Shown piece by piece: positions 34,699-44,283 of a stretch of DNA of 64,000 nt. The notes below the pieces were generated by a model that saw only the letters and a list, made by a program, of their open reading frames with translations, had not been told where the DNA came from and made no database searches. Both the position numbers and the translations under genes were made by a program. Each line of letters opens with the position of its first letter. The first letter of the stretch is position 1. This DNA comes from Carboxylicivirga fragile (GTDB taxonomy: Bacteria; Bacteroidota; Bacteroidia; Bacteroidales; Marinilabiliaceae): NCBI GenBank assembly GCA_025499625.1, contig JAFMVD010000019.1:1-64000 (forward strand), read 5' to 3'.

Positions 34699-36690
34699 CT
34701 ATAATATTTTCACTTCTGTTCGTCTGTTCTTAGCTCTTCCCTCTTCAGTATCATTAGAATCAATTGCCTGACTCTGTCCGTAACCTTTGTAACTTAATTG
34801 TTCCTTGGCAATACCGCCTGCAATCAAATAATCGTAAACCTGCTTAGCTCTTCGTTTAGCCAACTGCTTATTGTACTCAACACTACCAACATTATCGGTA
34901 TGGCCACCAATTTCAACTTTTATGCTTTCATTCAATTGTAACAACTTTATTACCTGATCCAACTCTACATTTGAACTCTCTGCTAACAGATAAGAATCTG
35001 TTTCGAAAAATACGTTTCGAAGAATTATGCGCTCTCCTGCTTTGATCTTACTCAAATAAACATCTAATACCTGAGGGTTATCAACCGAGGCTTCGTCGGC
35101 AACATTAAAATAACTCGAATAAAACAAATAACCTTCTTTCTCAACACTCAAACCATATTGCTTACCACTTGCCAAGCAAAATAAAAATTCACCTGAAAAG
35201 TCGGTTGATTCGGCATTTACTACAGTTTGTGCCTCATCTATATCGTTGACCTTTAAATAGGCATTTAATTGTTCCTTTGTATCCTTATCAAACACACGGC
35301 CCTTCACGTAAGCAGCAGGAATTGGACGTATCTCTTGCGGCATTTCAAACTTGTAGATATCCTTACCCGTATTTTTTTCACTTAAACCATCTGAAGAAAA
35401 GAAGGCCATATCACCTTTTGCATTAATTACCAAACCGATCTCATCATTTGAAGTATTTAAAGGGTAACCCAAATTTTGAGGTTCTTGCCAGTCTCCATTG
35501 GCCTTCAATCGTGTTAGAAATAAATCCATCTTTCCCATTCCTGGCCAAGTATCCGACGAAAAGTAAAGTGTTTGATTATCGTGATGAATAAATGGCGAGT
35601 TTTCATTTCCAGAAGTATTCACATTGCTGCCCAAATTCTCAGGCTCGCCGAAAAAAGGGGAACCATCACGTTTATAACCGATCAGTCTTGATTTCCAAAT
35701 ATCTTTTTGTCCTATACCCCCGGGACGACTACTAACAAAAAACAAAGTTCGACCATCGGCTGAAAAACAAGGTTGTGACTCCCAAAAAGGTGAATTAACA
35801 GGTCCGCCAATATTTACCGGTTTACTCCAGCCATCAATGGTTCTTTTTGAGAAATAAATATCGCAACTACCTTTGGTATCATTTCGACCACAGGCGGTGA
35901 AGAACATCCAATTCCCATCCGCACTAAGTGTTTGGGCACCCTCATTCAGATCGGTATTAATTGAAACCACTTCAACCCGATCTGTCCAATCTGCATTTAA
36001 ATAATACGAAGTGTAAAAATCTTCACGAAAATTAACAACATTCTTCTGAAGGTCTTTTTCTATAAATGCTTGCTCATTACGTGGAACCAGCACCGTATAG
36101 ATTAGATGCTCACCGTCAGCACTTATACTAGGCCAATACTCATCGTAATTACTATTAATTTTATCACCCATATTAATAGGCTCGAACGGAACAGGATTCT
36201 TTATTGCTTTATCAGCAAAATTTGCTTTTACAATATAAGCATCAGCTTTAGCCTTCGATCGTTTCGAACGTGTTTTAGCCTTGTAACGGTTCAACCAATC
36301 TATCGCAACCGCATACTCACCTGTATTAAATTTGGCAACTCCCATGTTATAAAAAGCTGAAACAAAATAAGTGCTATCAATTGCTATAGCCCGCTCAATA
36401 CAAGCTATCTCCTTTTCGTATTCCGCCTTTCTAAAATAAATATCTGCTTTTAACAAATAGGCATCTATAAAATTCTTATCCTTTTTAATTGCATCGTCCA
36501 ATAAACCAAGAGCTTCATCCACCTTGTCTTTTGTGTACATCTCGGTAGCAGAAGTATAAATGGCAACTGCTTTTTTAGATTTCGTATGAAGGCTCCATTT
36601 ATCTTTTTTTTGCGCTTTAGATGGAATACAAACCACCATCAATAATATTAGAGTGGATAAAACATTTGCCAATGAAAATTTCAATCTCAT
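34699..36690 (-). CDS. PorE-like OmpA-family protein (TPR, beta-propeller, CRD, OmpA)
   Basis: The protein (663 aa from the ATG at 36688-36690) has a signal peptide (to SKAQ) and TPR repeats (about 35-130, ALGLLDDAIKKDKNFIDAYLL). A PD40-type propeller follows (about 190-440) with SADGEHLIY, SADGNWMFF and SADGRTLFF. Next come a carboxypeptidase-regulatory-like unit (about 450-530) and an OmpA peptidoglycan-binding domain (about 545-663) with GHTDNVGSVEYNKQLAKRRA and NRRTEV. This order is that of PorE, which anchors the type IX secretion machinery to the cell wall. Related OmpA/TPR proteins exist, so PorE identity is likely but not certain. Confidence 0.8.
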   Translation of the reverse strand: MRLKFSLANVLSTLILLMVVCIPSKAQKKDKWSLHTKSKKAVAIYTSATEMYTKDKVDEALGLLDDAIKKDKNFIDAYLLKADIYFRKAEYEKEIACIERAIAIDSTYFVSAFYNMGVAKFNTGEYAVAIDWLNRYKAKTRSKRSKAKADAYIVKANFADKAIKNPVPFEPINMGDKINSNYDEYWPSISADGEHLIYTVLVPRNEQAFIEKDLQKNVVNFREDFYTSYYLNADWTDRVEVVSINTDLNEGAQTLSADGNWMFFTACGRNDTKGSCDIYFSKRTIDGWSKPVNIGGPVNSPFWESQPCFSADGRTLFFVSSRPGGIGQKDIWKSRLIGYKRDGSPFFGEPENLGSNVNTSGNENSPFIHHDNQTLYFSSDTWPGMGKMDLFLTRLKANGDWQEPQNLGYPLNTSNDEIGLVINAKGDMAFFSSDGLSEKNTGKDIYKFEMPQEIRPIPAAYVKGRVFDKDTKEQLNAYLKVNDIDEAQTVVNAESTDFSGEFLFCLASGKQYGLSVEKEGYLFYSSYFNVADEASVDNPQVLDVYLSKIKAGERIILRNVFFETDSYLLAESSNVELDQVIKLLQLNESIKVEIGGHTDNVGSVEYNKQLAKRRAKQVYDYLIAGGIAKEQLSYKGYGQSQAIDSNDTEEGRAKNRRTEVKIL

Positions 36691-36975
36691 TATATACATT
36701 TAAAATTATTATCGTAGCATCTGAGTACTTGCTTTACAATTACGTACTATGATCGTGATAAAAATACAATATAATCAAATACATCTATTTAAAACAGACT
36801 AGCTAAATAAGCAAAGCAAAATTAGCGCTTTATCCAGAACAATTTATCTACTTAGTAATTTATGATGTAAACAATTATCAAACAAGGAGCAAATAATGCT
36901 TTATAGCACCTCAATTAATGCTTCGTCTTTTAGCAAGATTACTATTTTTGCAATTCTAAAAAATGCGGATAAACG

Positions 36976-37806
36976 ATGGAGTTGGTAGATAAAGATTGTA
37001 AAAGGTGTAAAAAGTGTGAGCGAATATGTCCGACAAACACGCTTAATATAGATAGTAAAAATACCCATGGTGATTATTGTATTGAATGCTATCATTGTTT
37101 GGCCGTGTGCCCCAACAAAACTGAAAACGATGAGCATGTATTAGGTTCCAATTTCCAATATAGCATACAGCCTTACGACTTTGAGCAACTTATGCAACAA
37201 CGGCGCTCTAATCGCGATTTTAGTTCAAAACCAATTTCAAATGAGCTACTGAGTGAATTTATTAATAACATGCGCTTTAGCCCAACTGCAAGTAATGCTC
37301 AAAAATTAGAGTTTACCGTAATTACAAACAAAGCCTTACTTCAATTAATAAACGATAGTACAATCAGTACTTTAAGTAAAACTTTCAAAAAAAGCGTCAG
37401 CCCCATTACAAAACCATTGATAAGCACATTTCTAGGGAGGAAAGCTTATACCGGACTTGAGAAACTAAAAGGAAAATTCCTTAAGAAAGCTGCTTTTGAT
37501 CCGAACATGATTTGTTATAACGCGCCCGCTTTAATTCTTATTCACTCTAAAAAAACACCAGGAGGCATGCCACTTCAAGATGCCAATATTTGGTTAGGAA
37601 TGGCTACACTTTACGCTGAACTATTGGAATTAGCAAGCTGTATTAATGGTTACATTGTTAATGCTGTTCAACGAAACAAAACTTTGAAAAAACAAATGCA
37701 GATACCCGATGATCATCAGTTACATGCTGCTTTGTTAATCGGTCGTTCAAAAAAGAAATTTAATAACAGAGTTGATCGAAAAACACCGCAGGTTAATTTC
37801 ATCTGA
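36976..37806 (+). CDS. ferredoxin-domain nitroreductase family protein
   Basis: The protein (276 aa) has two 4Fe-4S clusters at the N-terminus: C8-x2-C11-x2-C14-x3-C18 and a second CIECYHCLAVCP group near residues 33-45. A nitroreductase-type FMN domain follows (about 70-275), with the RRSNRDFSS motif and SPTASNAQKLEF flavin-binding phrase. It would be a cytoplasmic flavin reductase fed by ferredoxin-type clusters, a layout common in anaerobes. Its substrate is unknown. It is alone and nearly meets the convergent YkgJ gene. Confidence 0.85.
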   Translation: MELVDKDCKRCKKCERICPTNTLNIDSKNTHGDYCIECYHCLAVCPNKTENDEHVLGSNFQYSIQPYDFEQLMQQRRSNRDFSSKPISNELLSEFINNMRFSPTASNAQKLEFTVITNKALLQLINDSTISTLSKTFKKSVSPITKPLISTFLGRKAYTGLEKLKGKFLKKAAFDPNMICYNAPALILIHSKKTPGGMPLQDANIWLGMATLYAELLELASCINGYIVNAVQRNKTLKKQMQIPDDHQLHAALLIGRSKKKFNNRVDRKTPQVNFI

Positions 37807-37820
37807 TATTTAGAAACGGG

Positions 37821-38084
37821 CTATATACCTGGTACTACTTCTATACCTTCAAGATCGCTCAATATTTTGAAAGCATCGGATTGTTTTGATCCGCAAAAGA
37901 GTTTTTCTGCTTTAAAGCCAGCACAAACCAATGGCCGCTCAGGATGCGTGAAAATTGCACAGCAATAATCATCCTGCAAATGTATACACCTCTCTCCTGC
38001 AACTTTGCCATTTGGCAAACCCGGTATAGCCGATGAAATACTTGGCACAATACAACAAGCCCCACAATTCTCTCTACATTCCAT
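37821..38084 (-). CDS. YkgJ-type cysteine-cluster protein
   Basis: This 87-residue protein has the CxxxCGxCC cluster at its start (MECRENCGACC) and further cysteines in RCIHLQDDYCCAIF, PLVCAGF and LFCGSK. It matches the small YkgJ/UPF0153 family, which probably binds a metal or iron-sulfur cluster. Its role is unknown. It is convergent with the ferredoxin-nitroreductase gene, 14 bp between the ends. Confidence 0.85.
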   Translation of the reverse strand: MECRENCGACCIVPSISSAIPGLPNGKVAGERCIHLQDDYCCAIFTHPERPLVCAGFKAEKLFCGSKQSDAFKILSDLEGIEVVPGI

Positions 38085-38184
38085 TCAATTGTTCTAATTC
38101 TATGCTTTGATAATTTTCAGGGCACAAAAATAAACTATTTATTAAAACATTGCTTTAATTTGCATCAGCTATAAAAAGAAACAT

Positions 38185-38877
38185 ATGAAATTCACTCTTC
38201 CACTAGTACATGGCCGACTCATTAAACGCTATAAACGTTTCTTGGCCAATGTATTACTGGATGATGGAACAATAGTAACGGCCCATTGCACCAATAGTGG
38301 ATCGATGAAAAGTTGCATCGAGGAAAATGCGGAAGTCTACCTCTCTCCAGCAACTGACCCAAAGCGCAAAACAAAGTACACCTGGGAAATGATTTTAATT
38401 GAAGGATCTTGGGTTGGCGTTCACACAACTCATCCAAATCAAATAGTCTATGAAGCAATCGTCAATAATGAAATTCCACAATTAAAGCACTACAACAAGG
38501 TACAGAGGGAAGTTAAAGTAAAGGATAGTCGACTGGATATTGTAGCTATGAATGAGGATGAGACTTGTTTTATTGAAGTAAAGAATGCCAGCATGAAACA
38601 GGGCAACAGCGTTCTGTTTCCTGATGCTGTAACATCTCGTGGCAAAAAGCATCTGCATACACTTATTTCACTGAAAGAAGAAGGGTACAGAGCAGTTATG
38701 GTATATTTAATTCAGCGTGTAGATGTCGATACATTTGGTGTAGCTTCAGATATTGATCCTGATTATAGCTCAACCCTGAAACAAGCGCATGAAGCTGGCG
38801 TTGAAATCATTCCTCTACAGGCAAGAGTTACACCAAGTGAGATAAGTATAGTTCGTGAATTACCATATAGTTTATAG
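38185..38877 (+). CDS. sfsA: SfsA-family DNA/RNA nuclease-like protein
   Basis: The protein (230 aa, normal length) matches SfsA, the sugar fermentation stimulation protein. An N-terminal OB-like part reads VHGRLIKRYKRFLANVLL and HCTNSGSMKSC. The C-terminal half has a PD-(D/E)xK-like core (DSRLDIVAM then CFIEVKN, with PDAVTSRGKKHL). E. coli SfsA binds DNA, and nuclease activity has been suggested for the family. It is cytoplasmic and stands alone. Confidence 0.9.
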   Translation: MKFTLPLVHGRLIKRYKRFLANVLLDDGTIVTAHCTNSGSMKSCIEENAEVYLSPATDPKRKTKYTWEMILIEGSWVGVHTTHPNQIVYEAIVNNEIPQLKHYNKVQREVKVKDSRLDIVAMNEDETCFIEVKNASMKQGNSVLFPDAVTSRGKKHLHTLISLKEEGYRAVMVYLIQRVDVDTFGVASDIDPDYSSTLKQAHEAGVEIIPLQARVTPSEISIVRELPYSL

Positions 38878-39035
38878 CATACACAGCTTTTCTGGCACAT
38901 TACCTTTATCTTTTACTTCTGCTTACTTATAACGACTCTAAATTAAGTATTAGCAGCCAGCATTCTGCTTTCAAATATCTATCATATAATATATCTTTTC
39001 TATATTTAAAGCAATTAATTTAAACCAACCCTCAT

Positions 39036-40919
39036 ATGAAGAAGAGAAATTCCCTTTTAGTAGTATTACTATTGGTATGCGTCAGCACATTTGCATACAA
39101 AGCACCCATTAAATTTGGAAAAGTCACTCTGGAAGAATTAGAGATGACATCGTACGAACCTGACACATCGGCTAGTGCTGTAGTTTTATGTAAATATGGT
39201 TATTTTAACGGAAGCGATTTAAAATTTAAACGAGTAGAGCGCATTAAAGTCTTAAAGAAGTCGGGCACCGGTTATGCTGAATTTGTTCTTCCTGGAAGAG
39301 TCAGCGATACATTTAGAGGGCGTACCTACAATCTTGTTGATGGCGAAATAGAAGTCGATAAGCTTAAAAAAGAATCCATTTATAAAGAGCGTGTTACTGA
39401 TAATCTATATCGCTACAGAGTTGCGTTACCTAATGTTAAAGTAGGAAGTGTATTCGAGTTAGAGTTTGTATCAATGGGATTACCAACAGAATGGACATTT
39501 CAAAGATCAATACCTGTTAAGTTATGTGAACTGATATTAGAAGAATCTACGTACATCGATTTTCGAAAAAGAATGGTTGGTTATGAACCACTAGCTATTT
39601 CGGATGGCAAAAGATTTGTTGCCAAAGATATGCCGGCTTTTAAATCAGAAGCTTTTTTAAACTCAAGAGACAATTACATAACTAAATTTGAATTTGATTT
39701 ACAAAGTGTTAGTTACCCAGGACACTACAAATCGTATACAACTACCTGGGAAGCTGTTAATGATCGCCTAATGGATCATGAATATTTTGGTGGCACCTTA
39801 AAAAGTAGTGCTGGATACATTTCGGATATAGTAAAAGAAATAGAAGCCAAAGACCTCTCTCCACTAGAAAGAACAAAGGCAGCTTATGAAGCTGTAAAAG
39901 TTGTTAATTGGAACAACGAAGATTGGATCTTCACGAGCAGAAACAACTTAAGTAAACAATTCAAAGAGAAAGTAGGAAATAGCACTGATATTAATTTTAT
40001 GTTATTGCACCTATTGAAGAAATTGGATATAAAAGCCCACCCTGTTGTGATAAGTACCAGAAGCAATGGGATGCTTAGTCCATTTTACCCAAGCTATGAA
40101 AAACTTGATTATACTTTAGTTTGTGCCACAATAGAAGACAAAGAATACCTGTTAGATGCCACGGAAAAAGAGCTCCCCTTTGAAATGTTACCACTACGTT
40201 GCCTAAATCAACATGGCAGGGTAGTTACTGATAAAGAAGGCAAATGGGTAGATATAACTCCAAAATTTAAAGAGCGTGAAACAATCTTTTTTGAATTGAA
40301 CATCTCGGAAAAATTAGATTTAGAGGGAAAAGTAAGTTACAGTCGTAGTGGTTATGCTGCGTATGATTTCAGACGCGATTACAAAGAATATGCTGGCGAA
40401 GAAGACTATTTGACATCATTGGAATCAAAATACGATGGCTTACTTATTAAGGATTATTCAATTGAAAACATTGATGCTATAGATAAACCAATTAAAGACA
40501 CGTATAATATCGAACTTAAAAACCGAATAGAGCGGATAAATGATATGATTCTAATAAATCCATTCTTACTGGAAACAATTTCAAGCAATCCATTCAAACT
40601 TGAAGAAAGAAAATACCCTGTCGATTTTGCTTTTTGCAGAAACAAGTATTTAATATCTAACATTACTATTCCAGATGGCTATGTTGTTTCAGAACTTCCC
40701 AAACCTATAAAAATTATAACACCTGATAAATCAGCATCCGTCTTAGTTCAGCACCAACAACAAGCAAACAAACTGGTAACGCTTTACAAATTCAATATTA
40801 ACAAAACACTTTTCTTACCACAAGAATATGAGTACTTAAAGACTATTTATGAGCAAATAGTTAAAAAACATGCCGAACCGATAATCTTAAAACCAAATAC
40901 TGATGCTGCAAGTTTATAA
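39036..40919 (+). CDS. DUF3857/transglutaminase-like protein, catalytic residues lost
   Basis: The 627-residue protein has a signal peptide (1-20, ending FAYK) and a DUF3857 N-terminal domain (about 55-220). A transglutaminase-like domain follows (about 275-385), then a beta-rich C-terminal part. The usual catalytic Cys position reads Ser316 (KVGNSTDINFMLLHLLKKL) and the His position reads Tyr359 (KLDYTLVCA); the Asp is kept (D374). It is therefore probably not a cysteine protease/transglutaminase. The next gene is an intact paralogue whose start overlaps this gene by 17 bp. It should be periplasmic or exported. Confidence 0.8.
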   Translation: MKKRNSLLVVLLLVCVSTFAYKAPIKFGKVTLEELEMTSYEPDTSASAVVLCKYGYFNGSDLKFKRVERIKVLKKSGTGYAEFVLPGRVSDTFRGRTYNLVDGEIEVDKLKKESIYKERVTDNLYRYRVALPNVKVGSVFELEFVSMGLPTEWTFQRSIPVKLCELILEESTYIDFRKRMVGYEPLAISDGKRFVAKDMPAFKSEAFLNSRDNYITKFEFDLQSVSYPGHYKSYTTTWEAVNDRLMDHEYFGGTLKSSAGYISDIVKEIEAKDLSPLERTKAAYEAVKVVNWNNEDWIFTSRNNLSKQFKEKVGNSTDINFMLLHLLKKLDIKAHPVVISTRSNGMLSPFYPSYEKLDYTLVCATIEDKEYLLDATEKELPFEMLPLRCLNQHGRVVTDKEGKWVDITPKFKERETIFFELNISEKLDLEGKVSYSRSGYAAYDFRRDYKEYAGEEDYLTSLESKYDGLLIKDYSIENIDAIDKPIKDTYNIELKNRIERINDMILINPFLLETISSNPFKLEERKYPVDFAFCRNKYLISNITIPDGYVVSELPKPIKIITPDKSASVLVQHQQQANKLVTLYKFNINKTLFLPQEYEYLKTIYEQIVKKHAEPIILKPNTDAASL

Positions 40920-42825
40920 AAAAACAATCATTTTATTGGGTATGCTTTTTTGCATGTTATCTATAATTTATGCTATAGATGTTACTGATTACGATGTTTC
41001 TAAAATCCCCTCTGAATTAAAATTAAATTCGAATGCTATTGTTCGTTGTAACGAAGTTGTATTTGAAGTTGTTTCAGATAATAAAGCTATCGCTACTACT
41101 AAATATGCCGTAACAATTTTGAAAGAAGGAGCAATTGATTTATCAATCCTAAATATCAACTACGACAAACTGTTCGACATCAAAGATATTAGCGGAATCA
41201 TTTATGATTCTAATGGAAAAAAAGTCAGAAAAATTAAAAAAGACGAAATCCAAGATCATAGTGCTATTAGTGGCTCTACCCTCTTCTCAGACAACAGAAT
41301 AAAATACATTGATCCAGAATACTATACTTATCCATTTACGATAGAGTATATTTATTCTCAATCATATAATACATTGTTTTTTATGCCTAGGTGGTTTGGT
41401 TTTGAGGGTTACAATGTTTCAATTGAACACTCGAGTTTAAAAGCTATAGTACCTTCCAACTATAAAATTCGTTATTGGGAATCCAATATTAAACCATGCA
41501 TAGTTAAAGCTGATTCAGATACAAATACATATAGTTGGTCCATCAAAAACGTTAAAGCTAAACAATATGAAGTTTTATCTCCAAATATCTCGATGACACA
41601 GCCAACTGTGTATTTAGCAGCAACAAATTTTGAATTAGACGGAGTTAAGGGGTCTATGGAAACTTGGAATGACCTTGGAAGGTTTATGAGCCAACTTTTA
41701 GAAGGACGTGATGTTCTTCCGGAAGAAACTATAAAGGAAATAGAATCATTGGTAAGTGGCACTGATAATATCATAGATAAAATAAGAATTGTTTACGAAT
41801 ATACTCAATCTAAGAATAGGTATATAAGTGTACAAGAGGGTGTAGGTGGTTGGCAACCATTCACGGCGAAAACCGTGGATAGGTTATCATATGGTGATTG
41901 CAAAGCACTTTCCAACTACACAAGAGCCCTTCTAAAAGCTATCGGTGTTAAATCACACTATACTAGAATTTATGCAGGAAATCAACTACCATCAACACCT
42001 GATAATTTCCCAATGAACAACTTTAACCATGTAATACTATGTGTTCCTATTGAAAACGACACCATCTGGCTAGAATGTACTAGTCAAAATTCGCCCATAG
42101 ATTATATGAGTGATTTTACTGATGATAGGTATGCCTTGTTAATTAAGGATGGGAGTGGTGAATTTGTGAAAACTCCAGCATACACCGCTACTGAAAATCA
42201 ACAAGCTACACACAGCACGGTTACACTATTAGCCGACAATTCTTTAAATATTAATGCAAGGGTCAAATATTCAGGTGCAACTTATGGCGATGAATACTAC
42301 CTATTACACAAAGATGAAAAAGATAGAAGAAAAAAAATCATCAGCGATATTAGTATTCCAAACTTCAAATTAACTAATTACCAGCTCAATGACAACCCCA
42401 GTAGAAAGCCATACTTGACGAAGAGTCTACAGTTAACAGCAACAAACTATTGTAGTACAATGGGGGGCATGACAATTTTGAAGCTAAACCTATTTAATTC
42501 TTTTAATTCTGTACCAAGATATGCGCGAAACAGAAAAAACCCGGTATACGTGCAACGTAACTATAGCGAATGTGATACTATCAGCTATGTAATTCCATCT
42601 AACCTGGCCATTGAATCTTTGCCTAAAAAACAGGAACTTAATACTAAGTATGGCAGTTATTTATCCCATACCGAAAACAAGGATGGTAAAATTGTTTACT
42701 ATCGCTACTTTCAAATTAATAAGGGAACCTATCCTAAAGAAGAATTCAATGACTTCAGAGAATTTTTAGAAGAAATTTCAATTGCTGATAACGCTAAAAC
42801 AATATTAAAACAAAAAGAAATCTAA
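40903..42825 (+). CDS. DUF3857/transglutaminase-like protein, catalytic Cys-His kept
   Basis: The 640-residue protein has a signal peptide or anchor (about 6-24) and a DUF3857 domain (about 45-230). A transglutaminase-like domain (about 290-400) shows the catalytic Cys333 in YGDCKALSNYTRALLK and His376 in NFNHVILC. An acidic residue (E391 in WLECTSQ) sits where Asp is usual. It may be a secreted or periplasmic peptidase or crosslinker. It is translationally coupled to the inactive-looking paralogue before it, and a terminator follows at 42834-42871. The two may work as an active/scaffold pair. Confidence 0.82.
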   Translation: MLQVYKKTIILLGMLFCMLSIIYAIDVTDYDVSKIPSELKLNSNAIVRCNEVVFEVVSDNKAIATTKYAVTILKEGAIDLSILNINYDKLFDIKDISGIIYDSNGKKVRKIKKDEIQDHSAISGSTLFSDNRIKYIDPEYYTYPFTIEYIYSQSYNTLFFMPRWFGFEGYNVSIEHSSLKAIVPSNYKIRYWESNIKPCIVKADSDTNTYSWSIKNVKAKQYEVLSPNISMTQPTVYLAATNFELDGVKGSMETWNDLGRFMSQLLEGRDVLPEETIKEIESLVSGTDNIIDKIRIVYEYTQSKNRYISVQEGVGGWQPFTAKTVDRLSYGDCKALSNYTRALLKAIGVKSHYTRIYAGNQLPSTPDNFPMNNFNHVILCVPIENDTIWLECTSQNSPIDYMSDFTDDRYALLIKDGSGEFVKTPAYTATENQQATHSTVTLLADNSLNINARVKYSGATYGDEYYLLHKDEKDRRKKIISDISIPNFKLTNYQLNDNPSRKPYLTKSLQLTATNYCSTMGGMTILKLNLFNSFNSVPRYARNRKNPVYVQRNYSECDTISYVIPSNLAIESLPKKQELNTKYGSYLSHTENKDGKIVYYRYFQINKGTYPKEEFNDFREFLEEISIADNAKTILKQKEI

Positions 42826-42833
42826 AACACATC

Positions 42834-42871
42834 GAAGGCTAAGGACCGATTCATCTTTAGCCTTCTATTTT
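42834..42871 (+). terminator. terminator of the DUF3857 gene pair
   Basis: GAAGGCTAA (42834-42842) and TTAGCCTTC (42857-42865) form a perfect 9-bp stem followed by a T-rich tail. Confidence 0.75.
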
Positions 42872-43052
42872 TATCACTCTTTCTTAATATTTCAAAAAAG
42901 CCAAAGAGCTATAATATAAACGGGGGTAATCTCGATAAGTCCTTCACAAATATCTCGTTTTAAAAAATTTTGCAATTAACATTTAGCTTATCTGAGTATT
43001 TGTTTAAATTCGCAGTTTAGTAAAAGCTATTTTACGACGTAGTAAGAACAAC

Positions 43053-43862
43053 ATGCAAGATAAAGTAATCATTATAACAGGGGCATCTTCAGGCATTGGC
43101 TTGGCCTGTGCTCGTGAATTTGCACAAAGAGGTGCCAAAGTAACTTTAGCTGCTCGCAGTGCCAATAAACTTGATGAAATTAAAAACGAATTAAGCGCAA
43201 AAGGATTAAATGTAATCTGTATTAAAACAGATGTCAGTATTGAAAAGGATTGTGAGCATTTGATTAATGAAACGCTTAAAGCATTTGGAAAAATTGACAT
43301 ATTGATTAATAATGCAGGCATATCGATGCGAGCGCTCTTTAACGATGTTGATTTAAAAGTGATCAAGCAATTAATGGATGTTAACTTTTGGGGCATGGTA
43401 TATTGTACTAAATATGCTTTGCCACATATCCTTAACCAAAAGGGATCTGTTGTTGGTATTTCATCCATTGGTGGTTATGTTGGGTTGCCTGCTAGAACAG
43501 GCTATTGTGCTTCGAAATTTGCAATCCATGGTTTCTTGGAAGCTTTAAGAATTGAGAATTTAAAAACTGGATTGCATGTATTAATAGCAGCTCCTGGTTT
43601 TACTGCTTCTAACGTCCGAAAATCTGCTTTAACAGCTGATGGAAGCAATCAAGGTGAAACACCTCGAAAAGAAGAGAAGATGATGAAAGCTGAAGAGGTA
43701 GCAATTCATTTGGCGAAAGCTATAGACAAACGTAAGTCTACGTTAATCTTAACTTTTCTGGAAGGTAAATTTACCGTTTTCTTAAAGAAATTTGCACCAG
43801 GATTATTGCGTAAACTTTCGTACAATCACATGGCAAAAGAACCTAATTCCCCATTCAAATAA
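43053..43862 (+). CDS. short-chain dehydrogenase/reductase
   Basis: The protein (269 aa) is a classical SDR. The nucleotide-binding TGASSGIG is at 9-16. NNAG is in LINNAGISMRA, and the catalytic Tyr-Lys are in YCASKFAIHGF, with the preceding Ser in GISSIGGYVG. It would reduce or oxidise a carbonyl or alcohol with NAD(P). A C-terminal basic extension may touch the membrane. The thioesterase follows 10 bp downstream, so the two share an operon, perhaps in lipid metabolism. The substrate is unknown. Confidence 0.9.
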   Translation: MQDKVIIITGASSGIGLACAREFAQRGAKVTLAARSANKLDEIKNELSAKGLNVICIKTDVSIEKDCEHLINETLKAFGKIDILINNAGISMRALFNDVDLKVIKQLMDVNFWGMVYCTKYALPHILNQKGSVVGISSIGGYVGLPARTGYCASKFAIHGFLEALRIENLKTGLHVLIAAPGFTASNVRKSALTADGSNQGETPRKEEKMMKAEEVAIHLAKAIDKRKSTLILTFLEGKFTVFLKKFAPGLLRKLSYNHMAKEPNSPFK

Positions 43863-43871
43863 TCGCGAACA

Positions 43872-44276
43872 ATGTTGAAAGGCGAAAGCACAATAAGAGT
43901 CAGATACGGCGAAACCGATCAGATGGGGGTAGTTAATAATGCCAACTACCCCAGTTATTACGAAATAGGCCGAACTGAATTGTTACGCGAATATGGTATT
44001 TCGTATAAACAAATTGAAGAAAAAGGTTGTATGCTGCCTTTGGTTGATCTGTATGTAAAATACCATAAGCCGGCCTTTTATGACGATGTATTAACTATTT
44101 CTACATCGATAAAAGAAATGCCATCTTCTAAAATTAGATTTGATTATCGTATTTATAACCAAGAAGGTACATTAATTAACGAGGGCTACACCAATTTAGC
44201 ATTTCTTAATTCTGGTACGCGAAGACCTGTGCGTATACCTGATTTCTTGAAAGAACTGCTGTCACCACATTTTTAA
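43872..44276 (+). CDS. YbgC/FadM-type acyl-CoA thioesterase
   Basis: The protein (134 aa) is a single hotdog-fold thioesterase of the 4HBT group. The signature is VRYGETDQMGVVNNANYPSY, where the Asp is catalytic. The central helix (YYEIGRTELLREYG) and the VKYHKPAFYDDVL strand are typical. It would hydrolyse acyl-CoA thioesters. It follows the SDR by 10 bp and converges with lysE-like, 8 bp apart, with no clear terminator between. Confidence 0.9.
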   Translation: MLKGESTIRVRYGETDQMGVVNNANYPSYYEIGRTELLREYGISYKQIEEKGCMLPLVDLYVKYHKPAFYDDVLTISTSIKEMPSSKIRFDYRIYNQEGTLINEGYTNLAFLNSGTRRPVRIPDFLKELLSPHF

Positions 44277-44283
44277 CCAACAA

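Noticed and set aside
43004..43468. 154-residue open frame opposite the SDR gene
   Set aside because: The SDR on the plus strand has all its motifs; the minus frame has none.
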